Source: JAJNPS01 sp031378845 (GTDB lineage Bacteria > Pseudomonadota > Alphaproteobacteria > Rhodobacterales > Rhodobacteraceae). Taken from it: 64,000 bases of DNA. Numbering within the stretch: the stretch's first letter is position 1; each line of letters begins with the position of its first letter. Shown piece after piece: positions 35,357 to 43,994 of the stretch. A program made the translations under genes and the position numbers. The notes beneath the pieces were generated by a model that was given only the letters and a program-made list of their open reading frames with translations, had not been told where the DNA came from and did not search any database. The DNA lies in assembly GCA_031378845.1 (NCBI GenBank), contig JANNES010000008.1:1-64000 (forward strand). Direction: 5' to 3'.

Positions 35357-36235
35357 ATGACATCGCCCGAAAGCGGATACTTCACCGAAGGCACCTCGGC
35401 CGAGGTGGTTACGGCACGCAACGCCAGGGCGCAGGACGCGCGCCTGAAGGCGGTGATGGACGTGATCACCCGCAAGCTGCACGAAGCGGTGAAGGAGATC
35501 GAGCCGACCGAGGCCGAGTGGTTCCGCGCCATCATGTTCCTGACCGATACGGGCCATATGTCCACCGAATGGCGGCAGGAATTCATCTTGCTGTCGGATG
35601 TGCTGGGGGTGTCGATGTTGGTCGATGCGATCAACAACCGCAAACCCTCGGGCGCGTCGGAAAGCACGGTGCTGGGGCCGTTCCATGTGGCGGATGCGCC
35701 AGAATTGCCGATGGGGGCCGACATCTGCCTCGATCAGAAGGGTTCGCCGATGCGCGTGCATGGCCGCATCCTCGACACCAACGGCAAGCCCATCGCGGGG
35801 GCCAAGATCGACGTCTGGCAAGCCAATGATGACGGCTTTTACGACGTCCAGCAAAAGGGCATCCAGCCCGACTTCAACCTGCGCGGCGTGTTTCGGACCG
35901 GGGTGGACGGAGCCTATCACTTCCGCGGGGTGAAGCCGAGCTTCTATCCGATCCCCGATGACGGTCCGGTGGGCAAGCTGCTGGCAGCCCTTGGCCGCCA
36001 TCCGTATCGCCCCGCCCATCTGCACTATGTTATCGAGGCCGAAGGCTATGCGCGCCTTGTGACCCATATCTTCGATCCCAATGACCCCTACATCGCCTCG
36101 GATGCGGTGTTTGGCGTCAAGGAAAGCCTGATGGCCGCGTTCAGACCCGTGACCGATCCAACCCAAATTGCCAGTGCGGGCTTTACCGGCCCGTTCTATG
36201 ACACCGAGTTTGATTTCATCCTTGCCCGGATATGA
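35357..36235 (+). CDS. Second intradiol dioxygenase (hydroxyquinol 1,2-dioxygenase type)
   Basis: The protein (292 residues from ATG 35357, GTGAGG upstream) is an intradiol dioxygenase with expected ferric ligands Tyr162, Tyr197 (PSFYPIPDDGPVG), His221 and His223 (RPAHLHY). It is homologous but clearly not identical to the dioxygenase at 25692-26579. It sits directly after the monooxygenase, so it is the more likely partner of that enzyme. The copy next to lysR may serve another catechol or triol. The stop overlaps the BKACE start (ATATGACC). Confidence 0.88.
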   Translation: MTSPESGYFTEGTSAEVVTARNARAQDARLKAVMDVITRKLHEAVKEIEPTEAEWFRAIMFLTDTGHMSTEWRQEFILLSDVLGVSMLVDAINNRKPSGASESTVLGPFHVADAPELPMGADICLDQKGSPMRVHGRILDTNGKPIAGAKIDVWQANDDGFYDVQQKGIQPDFNLRGVFRTGVDGAYHFRGVKPSFYPIPDDGPVGKLLAALGRHPYRPAHLHYVIEAEGYARLVTHIFDPNDPYIASDAVFGVKESLMAAFRPVTDPTQIASAGFTGPFYDTEFDFILARI

Positions 36236-37059
36236 CCAAGCCTTGCATCATCTGTGTGGCCATCACGGGCTCTCTCCCGCGTAAAGCCCACAACCCGGCG
36301 GTGCCGATTTCCATCGCGGAACAGGTGGAAAGCACCCATGCCGCGTTCGAGGCGGGGGCAACTATCGCCCATTGTCATGTGCGCAATGATGACGAAACCC
36401 CCTCTTCGGACCCGGAACGCTTTGCCCGCCTGACCGAGGGGTTGCGCAGGCATTGCCCGGGACTGATCGTTCAATTCTCCACCGGTGGGCGGTCGGGCGC
36501 GGGGCGTGAGCGGGGGGGCATGCTGCCGTTGCGGCCCGACATGGCATCGCTGACCGTTGGATCGAACAACTTTCCCACCCGTGTCTATGAAAACCCACCC
36601 GACCTTGTGGATTGGCTGGCCTCGGAGATGCTGGTCCATGACATCAAGCCGGAAATCGAAGCCTTTGATCTGGGACATATCCATCAGGCGGCTGCGATGG
36701 CGCGCGACGGGCGCCTCAAGGGGCCGCTTTATGTGCAGTTCGTCATGGGTGTCAAGAATGCCATGCCCGCCGACCGCGATGTGTTTGATTACTACATTCG
36801 CACCGTAAACCGGCTGATGCCTGACGCGGAATGGTGTGCCGCGGGCATCGGCCCCCATCAGATCGAGCTGAATGAATGGTGCGTGGCGGCCGGTGGCCAT
36901 GCGCGCACCGGCCTTGAGGACAACCTGCGCCTTGACCGCGACCACCTCGCGCCATCGAACGCGGCCCTCGTGGCGCGCGCGGCAGATCTGTGCGCGCGCT
37001 ATGACCGCAAGGTTGCAACCTGCGCCGAAGCCCGCGCCATTCTTGGGTTGAGGGCGTGA
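36232..37059 (+). CDS. BKACE-family beta-keto acid cleavage enzyme (DUF849)
   Basis: The 275-residue TIM-barrel protein starts PCIICVAITGSLPRKAHNPAVP, typical of the family. The zinc site residues His47, His49 (AHCHVRND) and Glu229 (TGLEDN) fit the Kce pattern (two His and one Glu). BKACEs transfer the acetyl part of a beta-keto acid to a thioester: substrate plus acetyl-CoA gives acetoacetate and a shortened acyl-CoA. The pathway upstream ends in 3-oxoadipate, itself a beta-keto acid. The likely products are therefore succinyl-CoA and acetoacetate. That is inference. Confidence 0.85.
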   Translation: MTKPCIICVAITGSLPRKAHNPAVPISIAEQVESTHAAFEAGATIAHCHVRNDDETPSSDPERFARLTEGLRRHCPGLIVQFSTGGRSGAGRERGGMLPLRPDMASLTVGSNNFPTRVYENPPDLVDWLASEMLVHDIKPEIEAFDLGHIHQAAAMARDGRLKGPLYVQFVMGVKNAMPADRDVFDYYIRTVNRLMPDAEWCAAGIGPHQIELNEWCVAAGGHARTGLEDNLRLDRDHLAPSNAALVARAADLCARYDRKVATCAEARAILGLRA

Positions 37060-37124
37060 CCTCGATACCGCCAGCGTAACGGGTGGCCCCTGGCTGTGCG
37101 GCGATTGCCATCTTGGCCGCGACC

Positions 37125-37149
37125 GCCAGCGCTTGTGAACAGCGCTGGC
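37125..37149 (+). terminator. Hairpin downstream of the aromatic operon
   Basis: GCCAGCGCT (37125-37133) and AGCGCTGGC (37141-37149) make a perfect 9-bp stem with a 7-base loop, 65 bp after the BKACE stop. There is no U-tract after it, so it may act as an mRNA 3'-end stabiliser or a rho-aided terminator. It is the only evident structure in the gap between the operon and the kinase-like gene. Confidence 0.45.
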
Positions 37150-37228
37150 AGCGCCAGACAAACCAGCTATGGTCCGGCACTGACTTTTCGCGCGGGTTTA
37201 CCACCCCGCCAGACGCGCCGGGACCTGA

Positions 37229-38308
37229 ATGATGCTTGCGTTGCCAACGACTGCTGCCGAGATCACGCCAGCGTGGCTGACCGATGCATTGCAGGCCGCG
37301 GGGCTGGCGGGAGTTGTCGTATCCTCGGCAACGCTGACCCGTATCGGGCAGGATGAGGGCTTTACCGGCGGCAGACTCTACCGCATCGGCTTGACGTATC
37401 GCGGCATGCCAGATCGCGCGCCAATGTCACTGGTGGCCAAACTCTCGCCATCCGATCCCGTCATGGCCGCCCACGTCTACGCCGCTAACTGCCGGGAAGT
37501 GATGCTTTACACACGGATGGTCGGAACGACCGATCTTGCGGTGCCGCGCTGCTATTTTGGCGCGGCGGACCCCGACGGGCATGCAAGTCTGCTGCTCTTG
37601 CAAGATCTGGCAGGGGCAAGGTCAGTCCCGTTCGCAACCGGTCTTTCGACCACTGATGCGGCTGCGGTCACCGATGCCCTGGCCAAAATCCATGCCAACT
37701 GGTGGCAAAGCCCCAGATTGCAGGATCTTAGCGGGATGGCCCTGCTGGATGAGTTCGGCTTTTCGCGCTGCTGGGCACGCTATCCCGACAAGGTTGCCGA
37801 CCTTTTGGGCGGCATCGAGATACCCGCGACATTCCTGGATCTGGGCGATCATCTGGTGGCCCATCAGGCGCAGGTCTACGGCGATCTTCTGGAGCGCGGG
37901 CCGCTGACTTGCCTGCACCGCGACATTCACGCCGACAATGTGATGTTCGGGGCGCAGGGCGAGGCGATCTTGCTGGATTGGCAGATCATGGGCAAGGGAC
38001 GGGGCACCTATGATATCGGCTATCTCCTGATCAGCTCCTTGAGCCCGGACACCCGTCTTGCGTCAGAGCGGAACCTTGTCTTGGGCTACCATGCGGCTTT
38101 GGAGGGATATGGGGTGACCGAGTACGCGGCAGATCAATGCTGGCAGGACTATCTGAAATCGGTCGTGGGCAAGTTCTTTGTGACCGTCGTGGCGACCGTC
38201 ATTCTGGACAACGCATCCCCGCACAAGATCGCGTGGCGCAAAACCGACCTTGAACGGCTTTTGGCCTTTTGTGCCGACCACCAGATTTCGGCCAAGTCCT
38301 TCGGCTGA
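37229..38308 (+). CDS. Phosphotransferase-family protein (APH/EcKL-like small-molecule kinase)
   Basis: This 359-residue protein has a kinase-like C-lobe. The catalytic loop is LHRDIHADNVMF and the metal-binding segment ILLDWQ, as in the aminoglycoside phosphotransferase/choline kinase and ecdysteroid-kinase-like groups. The N-lobe contains VAKLSP (possible ATP lysine). It has its own space on both sides and is not clearly part of the aromatic operon. Such bacterial proteins often sit in catabolic regions and may phosphorylate hydroxylated small molecules; antibiotic resistance is only one possibility. Two adjacent ATGs (37229, 37232) could start it. Confidence 0.75.
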   Translation: MMLALPTTAAEITPAWLTDALQAAGLAGVVVSSATLTRIGQDEGFTGGRLYRIGLTYRGMPDRAPMSLVAKLSPSDPVMAAHVYAANCREVMLYTRMVGTTDLAVPRCYFGAADPDGHASLLLLQDLAGARSVPFATGLSTTDAAAVTDALAKIHANWWQSPRLQDLSGMALLDEFGFSRCWARYPDKVADLLGGIEIPATFLDLGDHLVAHQAQVYGDLLERGPLTCLHRDIHADNVMFGAQGEAILLDWQIMGKGRGTYDIGYLLISSLSPDTRLASERNLVLGYHAALEGYGVTEYAADQCWQDYLKSVVGKFFVTVVATVILDNASPHKIAWRKTDLERLLAFCADHQISAKSFG

Positions 38309-38356
38309 CCCCGCCACGCCAAACCCGCGGTGCACGCGCGACATTCCGAGCTGGCC

Positions 38357-38385
38357 TTGACAATTTCAAGCCTCTCAAATTAAAT
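38357..38385 (+). promoter_or_regulatory. mntH promoter
   Basis: TTGACA (38357-38362), a 17-bp spacer and TTAAAT (38380-38385) form a near-consensus sigma-70 promoter 57 bp upstream of the mntH ATG. The spacing and -35 box are optimal. It directly precedes a candidate metal-regulator site. Confidence 0.65.
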
Positions 38386-38390
38386 GCGAC

Positions 38391-38409
38391 TGCAAATCAT
38401 TCTCAATTG
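38391..38409. promoter_or_regulatory. Fur/Mur-like operator over the mntH transcription start
   Basis: The AT-rich segment TGCAAATCATTCTCAATTG resembles Fur-family boxes (GATAATGATAATCATTATC consensus). It covers the expected transcription start just after the -10 box. In many alphaproteobacteria the Fur homologue (Mur) senses manganese and represses mntH or sitABCD. Repression of this Nramp gene by manganese or iron is therefore likely. Confidence 0.5.
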
Positions 38410-38441
38410 ACCGCGACGTTTGTCTCGTGAAGAAAGCCCTG

Positions 38442-39785
38442 ATGTCATCCACGCCCTCTTCGCCGTCCGGCTGGCGCACTGAACGTACCACGCCATCCTT
38501 GTCTGAGGTTTTCCGGTCCATCGCGGTCCGCCCAACAGGAACATCGTACCGACGATTCTTTGCGTTTGTTGGCCCCGGTTATCTGGTCGCGGTCGGCTAC
38601 ATGGATCCTGGCAACTGGGCGACCAGCCTCGCCGGCGGGGCACAGTTCGGTTATGCGCTGCTCTTCGTCGCACTTTTGTCCAATATCATGGCGATCATCC
38701 TGCAATCGCTTTGCGCGCGGCTGGCGGTGGCATCCGAGCGTGACCTTGCGCAGGCTTGCCGCGATGCTTTTCCCGCCTGGGTGTCCTATCCCCTATGGGT
38801 TTTTGCCGAGCTCGCGATCATCGCCACCGACTTGGCCGAAGTCATCGGCACGGCTATCGGCCTGAACCTGCTGTTCGGTATCCCTCTGGAAATCGGCATT
38901 TTCATCACCGCCGCCGATGTGTTCCTGATCCTGTGGCTGCAGAACAAGGGCTTTCGCTGGATCGAGGCGTTGATCATCACGCTGCTGGGTGTCATCGCCG
39001 CCTGCTTTGCCGTGCAGATTGCCATGGCGGATCCGGTCTGGGGCGACGTGATTGCGGGCTTTGCGCCCAGCCGCGACATTTTCACAAACCCAAACATGCT
39101 CTATCTGGCGCTCGGCATCATCGGCGCGACGGTGATGCCGCATAACCTGTATCTGCATTCCGGCATCGTGCAGACCCGTGCCTATGGGTCCGACATCGGG
39201 TCCAAGCGCGAGGCATTGCGGCTGGCCACCTGGGACAGCACGATTGCGCTGATGTTCGCGCTGACCATCAATGCGTCGATCCTGATCCTTGCCGCTTCGA
39301 CCTTTCACGCCACGGGTCAGACCGATGTCGCCGATATCGACAAGGCGCATGCGCTGCTGGCACCCCTCTTGGGATCAGACCTGGCTCCGACGATGTTCGG
39401 CATCGCTCTGCTGTGCTGCGGTCTGAATTCAACTGTCACCGCGACCATGGCGGGCCAGATCGTGATGGAGGGCTTCATCCGTCTGCGCATCCCGCCTTGG
39501 GCGCGCCGCATGATTACCCGGGGCATCGCCATCATGCCCGCCATTGCGGGGATCCTGTGGTGGGGGTCCGAAGACATCGGACGTCTGCTGATCCTGAGCC
39601 AGGTCGTGCTGTCGTTCCAGCTGCCCTTTGCCATCGTGCCCTTGGTCATGTTTACCGCCTCGCGCGCCAAGATGGGCGATCTGCGCGCCCCGCGCTGGCT
39701 GACCTTTGTTGCGACGCTGATCGCGCTGTTGATCATCGCGCTGAACATAAAGCTGCTCAGCGATTTCGCCCTTGGGTCGGTGTGA
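38442..39785 (+). CDS. mntH: Nramp-family divalent metal transporter MntH
   Basis: The protein (447 residues from ATG 38442; a GTG five codons earlier is possible) has about eleven membrane segments. The Nramp metal-site motifs are present: DPGNW (residues 55-59) in the first helix and MPHNLYLHS in the sixth. It is a proton-coupled importer of Mn(II), and perhaps Fe(II), across the inner membrane. The upstream promoter and Fur/Mur-like box agree with a metal-uptake role. Confidence 0.9.
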   Translation: MSSTPSSPSGWRTERTTPSLSEVFRSIAVRPTGTSYRRFFAFVGPGYLVAVGYMDPGNWATSLAGGAQFGYALLFVALLSNIMAIILQSLCARLAVASERDLAQACRDAFPAWVSYPLWVFAELAIIATDLAEVIGTAIGLNLLFGIPLEIGIFITAADVFLILWLQNKGFRWIEALIITLLGVIAACFAVQIAMADPVWGDVIAGFAPSRDIFTNPNMLYLALGIIGATVMPHNLYLHSGIVQTRAYGSDIGSKREALRLATWDSTIALMFALTINASILILAASTFHATGQTDVADIDKAHALLAPLLGSDLAPTMFGIALLCCGLNSTVTATMAGQIVMEGFIRLRIPPWARRMITRGIAIMPAIAGILWWGSEDIGRLLILSQVVLSFQLPFAIVPLVMFTASRAKMGDLRAPRWLTFVATLIALLIIALNIKLLSDFALGSV

Positions 39786-39798
39786 AGGCCGGGGGGTT

Positions 39799-39875
39799 TG
39801 GTAGGCCCGGAGGGACTCGAACCCCCAACCAAGGCGTTATGAGCGCCCTGCTCTAACCAATTGAGCTACAGGCCC
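39799..39875 (-). tRNA. tRNA-Ile2 (anticodon CAU, lysidine-modified type)
   Basis: Read on the minus strand, the sequence folds as a full tRNA: acceptor GGGCCTG (3' partner CGGGCCT), D arm with AGCTCAATTGGTTAGAGCA, anticodon loop CTCATAA, T loop GGTTCGAGTCC. A discriminator A is followed by an encoded CCA (39799-39801). The anticodon is CAU. The body around the anticodon (AGAGCAGGGCG...CGCCTTGGTTG) resembles bacterial Ile2 rather than elongator or initiator Met. It therefore probably reads AUA after TilS modification. Confidence 0.88.
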
Positions 39876-39994
39876 GGCACCGCTTGCCTAAGCCGGATCG
39901 ACCGGACGCGTCAAGCGCCCTTGTCCTCGCGTTGCGAAGCGCGCGCTGATGGTCTATGCGGGCCGCATCAGACATGTCGGGGTGGGGCGGGTGC

Positions 39995-41053
39995 ATGACA
40001 TCGGGCAAGATCGTGGGACATAACGGGCTGACCTATGCCGATGCAGGCGTTGATATCGATGCAGGCAATGCGCTGGTGGATCGCATCAAGCCCGCTGCCG
40101 CCGCGACGCGCCGCCCCGGCACGATGTCGGGTCTGGGCGGGTTTGGCGCCTTGTTCGACCTCAAGGCTGCCGGGTTCACCGACCCCGTGCTGGTGGCGGC
40201 AACCGATGGTGTGGGCACCAAGCTGCGCATCGCCATCGACACCGGCCATGTCGACACCATCGGCATCGACCTTGTCGCGATGTGCGTCAATGATCTGGTC
40301 TGCCAAGGGGCGGAACCGTTGTTTTTTCTGGACTACTTTGCCACGGGCAAGCTGGACGTGGATCAGGCCGCCCGCATCATCGCGGGGATTGCTGCGGGCT
40401 GTGAAGCCTCGGGTTGCGCGCTGATCGGCGGTGAGACGGCGGAAATGCCGGGCATGTATCACCGGGGCGATTTCGACCTGGCGGGCTTTGCCGTTGGCGC
40501 GATGGAACGCGGATCGGACCTGCCCAAGGGCGTGGTCGCGGGCGACGTGATCCTTGGGCTGGCTTCGGACGGTGTGCATTCCAACGGCTATTCCTTTGTG
40601 CGCAAGGTGGTGGAGGTATCGGGCCTTGACTGGGACGCAAGCGCGCCCTTTTCAGACACCACTCTGGGCCACGCGCTGCTGACGCCGACGCGACTTTACG
40701 TCAAGCAAGCCTTGGCGGCGGTGCGTGCGGGCGGTGTCCATGCGCTTGCCCATATCACCGGCGGGGGCCTCACCGAAAATCCGCCCCGCGTGTTGCCCGA
40801 AGGGCTTGCGTGCGAGATCGACCTTGGCGCGTGGACCTTGCCGCCGGTCTTTCGCTGGCTTGCGAGGACCGCCAACATGGCCGAGCCGGAACTGCTGAAA
40901 ACCTTTAACTGCGGGATCGGGATGATGCTTGTAGTGGCCGCCAACCGGGCCGAGGCGCTGGCCGCCCTGCTGCGCGATCAGGGCGAGGCGGTCGTGGCCA
41001 TGGGCCGGATCGTGCCGGGGCAGGGCGTGATCTACCGGGGCCAGCTTTTGTGA
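39995..41053 (+). CDS. purM: Phosphoribosylformylglycinamidine cyclo-ligase PurM
   Basis: The protein (352 residues from ATG 39995) matches PurM throughout. It has GLTYADAGVDIDAGNALVDRIKP at the N-terminus, ATDGVGTKLRIA (ATP/substrate loop), and GGETAEMPGMY. It closes the imidazole ring of AIR in purine synthesis, using ATP. Two in-frame ATGs upstream (39956, 39974) would add residues not typical for PurM. Its stop overlaps the GTG of purN, a common purMN arrangement. Confidence 0.95.
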   Translation: MTSGKIVGHNGLTYADAGVDIDAGNALVDRIKPAAAATRRPGTMSGLGGFGALFDLKAAGFTDPVLVAATDGVGTKLRIAIDTGHVDTIGIDLVAMCVNDLVCQGAEPLFFLDYFATGKLDVDQAARIIAGIAAGCEASGCALIGGETAEMPGMYHRGDFDLAGFAVGAMERGSDLPKGVVAGDVILGLASDGVHSNGYSFVRKVVEVSGLDWDASAPFSDTTLGHALLTPTRLYVKQALAAVRAGGVHALAHITGGGLTENPPRVLPEGLACEIDLGAWTLPPVFRWLARTANMAEPELLKTFNCGIGMMLVVAANRAEALAALLRDQGEAVVAMGRIVPGQGVIYRGQLL

Positions 41054-41637
41054 TTCGCGTCGCCATCCTGATTTCGGGGGGTGGATCGAACATGCTGGCC
41101 CTTGCGCGCGACATGGTCGGGGATCATCCTTGCCGGCCGGTTCTGGTGGTCTCGAACGACCCTGACGCTGCGGGACTTCCCAAGGCCGCAGGCATGGGCA
41201 TCCCGATTGCCGCCGTCAGCCACATCCCTTTTGGCGCGGATCGCGCGGGTTTTGAGGCCGCGCTGATCGCCGAAATTACCAAGGCCGCGCCCGACATCCT
41301 TTGCCTTGCAGGCTTTATGCGCATCCTCACGCCAGCTTTCGTGCGGCGGTTCGAGGGGCGGATGCTGAACATTCACCCTTCGCTTTTGCCCAAGTATCCG
41401 GGTCTGCACACTCATGCCCGCGCCCTTGCGGCGGGCGACGGTGAGGCGGGTTGCACCGTTCATGCCGTCACCGCCCAACTTGATGCGGGGCCTATCTTTG
41501 GACAGGCGCGGGTGCCGATCATGCTCGGGGATACCGCCAAGACGCTGGCCGCGCGCGTCCTGGTGATGGAACACCGGCTTTATCCCGCAGTCCTGCGCCG
41601 CTTTGCCGCCGGGGAACGCCGCCCCGTCACGCTTTAG
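41050..41637 (+). CDS. purN: Phosphoribosylglycinamide formyltransferase PurN
   Basis: The 195-residue protein has the PurN hallmarks: ILISGGGSNMLAL at the N-terminus, LAGFMRILTPAFV, and HPSLLPKYPGLHTHARAL with the catalytic Asn-His-Asp region. It transfers a formyl group from 10-formyl-THF to GAR. The start is GTG, overlapping the purM stop. The gene ends exactly where the stop of the converging MFS remnant overlaps. Confidence 0.95.
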   Translation: MIRVAILISGGGSNMLALARDMVGDHPCRPVLVVSNDPDAAGLPKAAGMGIPIAAVSHIPFGADRAGFEAALIAEITKAAPDILCLAGFMRILTPAFVRRFEGRMLNIHPSLLPKYPGLHTHARALAAGDGEAGCTVHAVTAQLDAGPIFGQARVPIMLGDTAKTLAARVLVMEHRLYPAVLRRFAAGERRPVTL

Positions 41638-42053
41638 CATCTTGGCACAGGGGCGAGGGCCCCGAATGCCGCCAGCACCACCCCCAAGGCCAGGCTGATC
41701 GTGATCGCGACCCCAATGTCGGCCGCGCTGCCGACAGGGCCAAGGGCGCAATCCTGCCCGAACGTCCGGCCGTTACGCCCAGCCCTCGGCCCCGAAATGC
41801 GCCAAAGGCACGGAGCCCTGCACGATTCTGGTCACGCCGCTGGCCACACCAAAGACGACGGCAAAGACCATCGCCCGCTCCAGCCCCGCCGGCAAAGCCC
41901 GAGAAAATGCACCAAGGCAAAGTGCCGCCAGACGCTGAGTTCTGTCGTCAACGGCCCGCCAGCCACGCCAAAGGCATCGCAGAGCGCGCCATATCCCACG
42001 ATCTCGGTGATCCCCAAAGCCAGAATTGTCTGGTCAACCGGCGATGGAATCAC
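41634..42053 (-). pseudogene. MFS transporter remnant (N- and C-terminal pieces joined)
   Basis: Starting near 42053 the minus strand encodes an MFS-like first helix: ILALGITEIVGYGALCDAFGV. The frame is then lost. Further on, a late MFS segment appears (VFGVASGVTRIVQGSVPLAHFG), and after another frame change the final helix (AITISLALGVVLAAFGALAP) ends at a TAA overlapping the purN stop. Only ~140 codons remain of a protein that should have ~400. A large internal deletion plus frameshifts killed the gene. Confidence 0.7.
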
Positions 42054-42222
42054 CCGAAGGCGTCCTTGCTGGCGGCGAGATCCACCGCCCCCATGTTCCG
42101 GGCGCAACCACACCGTCACAGCCCGCGTCTCGGATTTCCATTTTTGCCTTTCATTTCGCGCATGTGGCGGGTAATCCTGTGCAATCTGCGGGATGACCCC
42201 GCGACGAACAAAAGGGCGTTGC

Positions 42223-43380
42223 ATGCGCACGATTACCTCGACCGAAGACCTTGCCGCCTTTTGTACCGCTGCGAAGTCCGAGCCTTACGTCACCATCGAC
42301 ACCGAATTCCTGCGCGAGCGGACCTATTGGTCCAAGCTGTGCCTGATCCAGATGGCGCTGCCCGGTGACGATGGCGATGCCGTCCTTGTCGACCCGATCG
42401 ACGGCGACGCGATGAGCCTGGAACCCCTCTATGACCTCTTTCGCCACGAGGCGACGGTCAAGGTGTTCCACGCTGCCCGTCAGGATCTGGAGATCTTTTT
42501 CGTGGAGGGCAACAGCTTTCCCAAACCCCTGTTCGACACCCAAGTGGCCGCGATGGTCTGCGGTTTTGGCGAGCAGGTCGGGTATGAGACGCTGGTCAAA
42601 CGAATTGCCAAGGCCAACCTCGACAAAACCTCGCGCTTTACCGACTGGTCCCGCCGTCCGCTGAGTGATGCGCAAAAGGACTATGCCTTGGCCGATGTCA
42701 CGCATCTGCGCGTGATTTACGAATTTCTGGCCGACCAACTGGCTAAGAACGGACGCGCGCCCTGGGTCGAGGAAGAACTGGCCATTCTGACGGACCCTGC
42801 GACCTATACCATCCATCCCGACGAGGCTTGGCTACGGATCAAGACCCGCACCACCTCTGGCCGCTTTCTGGCCGTCGTGCGAGAATTGGCGCGATTTCGC
42901 GAAGAGTATGCGCAGGGCCAGAATGTGCCGCGCAGCCGCGTGATGAAAGACGATGCCTTGCTGGAGCTGGCTTCGACCCGACCGCAAACCATGGAAGATC
43001 TGGGTCGGTCGCGGCTTTTGATGCGCGAAGGGCGCAAACAAGAGATCGCCGAAGGCATCATGGCCGCCATCAAGGCCGGGATCGACGTGCGCCCGGAGGA
43101 TCTGCCAAAGGTCGATAGTGATCATGGGCAGGTTCAGGTCAACCCGGCTTTGGCAGACCTGTTGCGCGTGCTGCTCAAAGCCAAGTCCGAAACGCTTGGC
43201 GTGGCCCCGCGACTGATTGCGTCTGCTGCCGATCTGGATGCGATGGCTGCGGGTCAGCGCGATGTGGAAACTTTGCGCGGCTGGCGGCGCCAGGCTTTTG
43301 GCGATGACGCTTTGCGCCTTTGCCGAGGCGAGGTTGCCCTTGCGGCAAAAGGCAACGAGGTCCGGGTTGTGGTGCTGTAG
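42223..43380 (+). CDS. rnd: Ribonuclease D
   Basis: The 385-residue protein (ATG 42223, AAAGGG upstream) has the DEDDy exonuclease motifs: TIDTEFLRERTYW (Exo I), VFHAARQDLEIFF (Exo II) and DYALADVTHLRVIY (Exo III). An HRDC domain follows at about residues 205-290. RNase D trims tRNA 3' ends and other structured RNAs. Length and order are normal for alphaproteobacterial RNase D. Confidence 0.93.
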   Translation: MRTITSTEDLAAFCTAAKSEPYVTIDTEFLRERTYWSKLCLIQMALPGDDGDAVLVDPIDGDAMSLEPLYDLFRHEATVKVFHAARQDLEIFFVEGNSFPKPLFDTQVAAMVCGFGEQVGYETLVKRIAKANLDKTSRFTDWSRRPLSDAQKDYALADVTHLRVIYEFLADQLAKNGRAPWVEEELAILTDPATYTIHPDEAWLRIKTRTTSGRFLAVVRELARFREEYAQGQNVPRSRVMKDDALLELASTRPQTMEDLGRSRLLMREGRKQEIAEGIMAAIKAGIDVRPEDLPKVDSDHGQVQVNPALADLLRVLLKAKSETLGVAPRLIASAADLDAMAAGQRDVETLRGWRRQAFGDDALRLCRGEVALAAKGNEVRVVVL

Positions 43381-43381
43381 C

Positions 43382-43840
43382 CTAACGCTGCGAGGCGCGC
43401 GCGTTGGATTTGCCTTGCACGACAATGCGGGTGATCTTGGCCAGCTTGTTATCCGACAGTGAGGTGCCAACCGTTACGGTCCGCGATTGCGGGGTGTTGA
43501 TATCGGTTGGCGTGACCGGCGGCAGCAGGTGGAACTCCAGCACCAGCACGCCATCTTCGTCGATGGGCAGTTCGACCAGCTCGGCCTCCCACCAGCCCTG
43601 GGTTGGGGTCAGGCCCGTGGCGCGCACGATGGCACCGCCGCGAAAGGCGTCCACCTTCATCTCCGTGACGGTCTCGACCAGCGGGCGCGGGTCTGCGGCG
43701 GTGTCCGTTTCCACGATGATCTTTTCCGCAGGGGCCGAGCGTCCGAACCAGTTGAACGGGTTCAGCCGCGAGTCGCGCAAGCCTCCGCACCCGGCCAATG
43801 CCACAGTCAAGGTCAACGCCAGTGCCCATCGAGCCGTCAT
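43382..43840 (-). CDS. Putative lipoprotein of unknown function
   Basis: From ATG 43840, with GGGAGAG six bases upstream, the protein has 152 residues. It starts with a lipoprotein signal (ALALTLTVALAGC, lipid Cys18). The mature part has no motif I recognise; QGWWEAELVEL and LEFHLLPPVTP look like a small beta-rich periplasmic domain. It is convergent with rnd (1-bp gap) and is probably exported to the envelope. Confidence 0.75.
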   Translation of the reverse strand: MTARWALALTLTVALAGCGGLRDSRLNPFNWFGRSAPAEKIIVETDTAADPRPLVETVTEMKVDAFRGGAIVRATGLTPTQGWWEAELVELPIDEDGVLVLEFHLLPPVTPTDINTPQSRTVTVGTSLSDNKLAKITRIVVQGKSNARASQR

Positions 43841-43994
43841 TGCGATCTCTCCCATTCCCATGCCTGCTTAGCCGCTGGCGCACGGTTTGAAAAGCGCCCC
43901 GATTGCTGATCGGGACATGGGCCTTGAGCGTGCACCGGGCTGGACCTTCGCGGTGTTCCGCACTACCTGACAGTTTGCGGGTCAGGAGTACCAG

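Noticed and set aside
37229..38308. Antibiotic-resistance aminoglycoside phosphotransferase
   Set aside because: Only the general kinase motifs match; context and N-terminal half are those of the broader small-molecule kinase group.
39799..39875. tRNA-Met for the CAU anticodon
   Set aside because: The stem around the anticodon and the acceptor resemble Ile2 rather than either Met tRNA; final proof would need an identity-element check.
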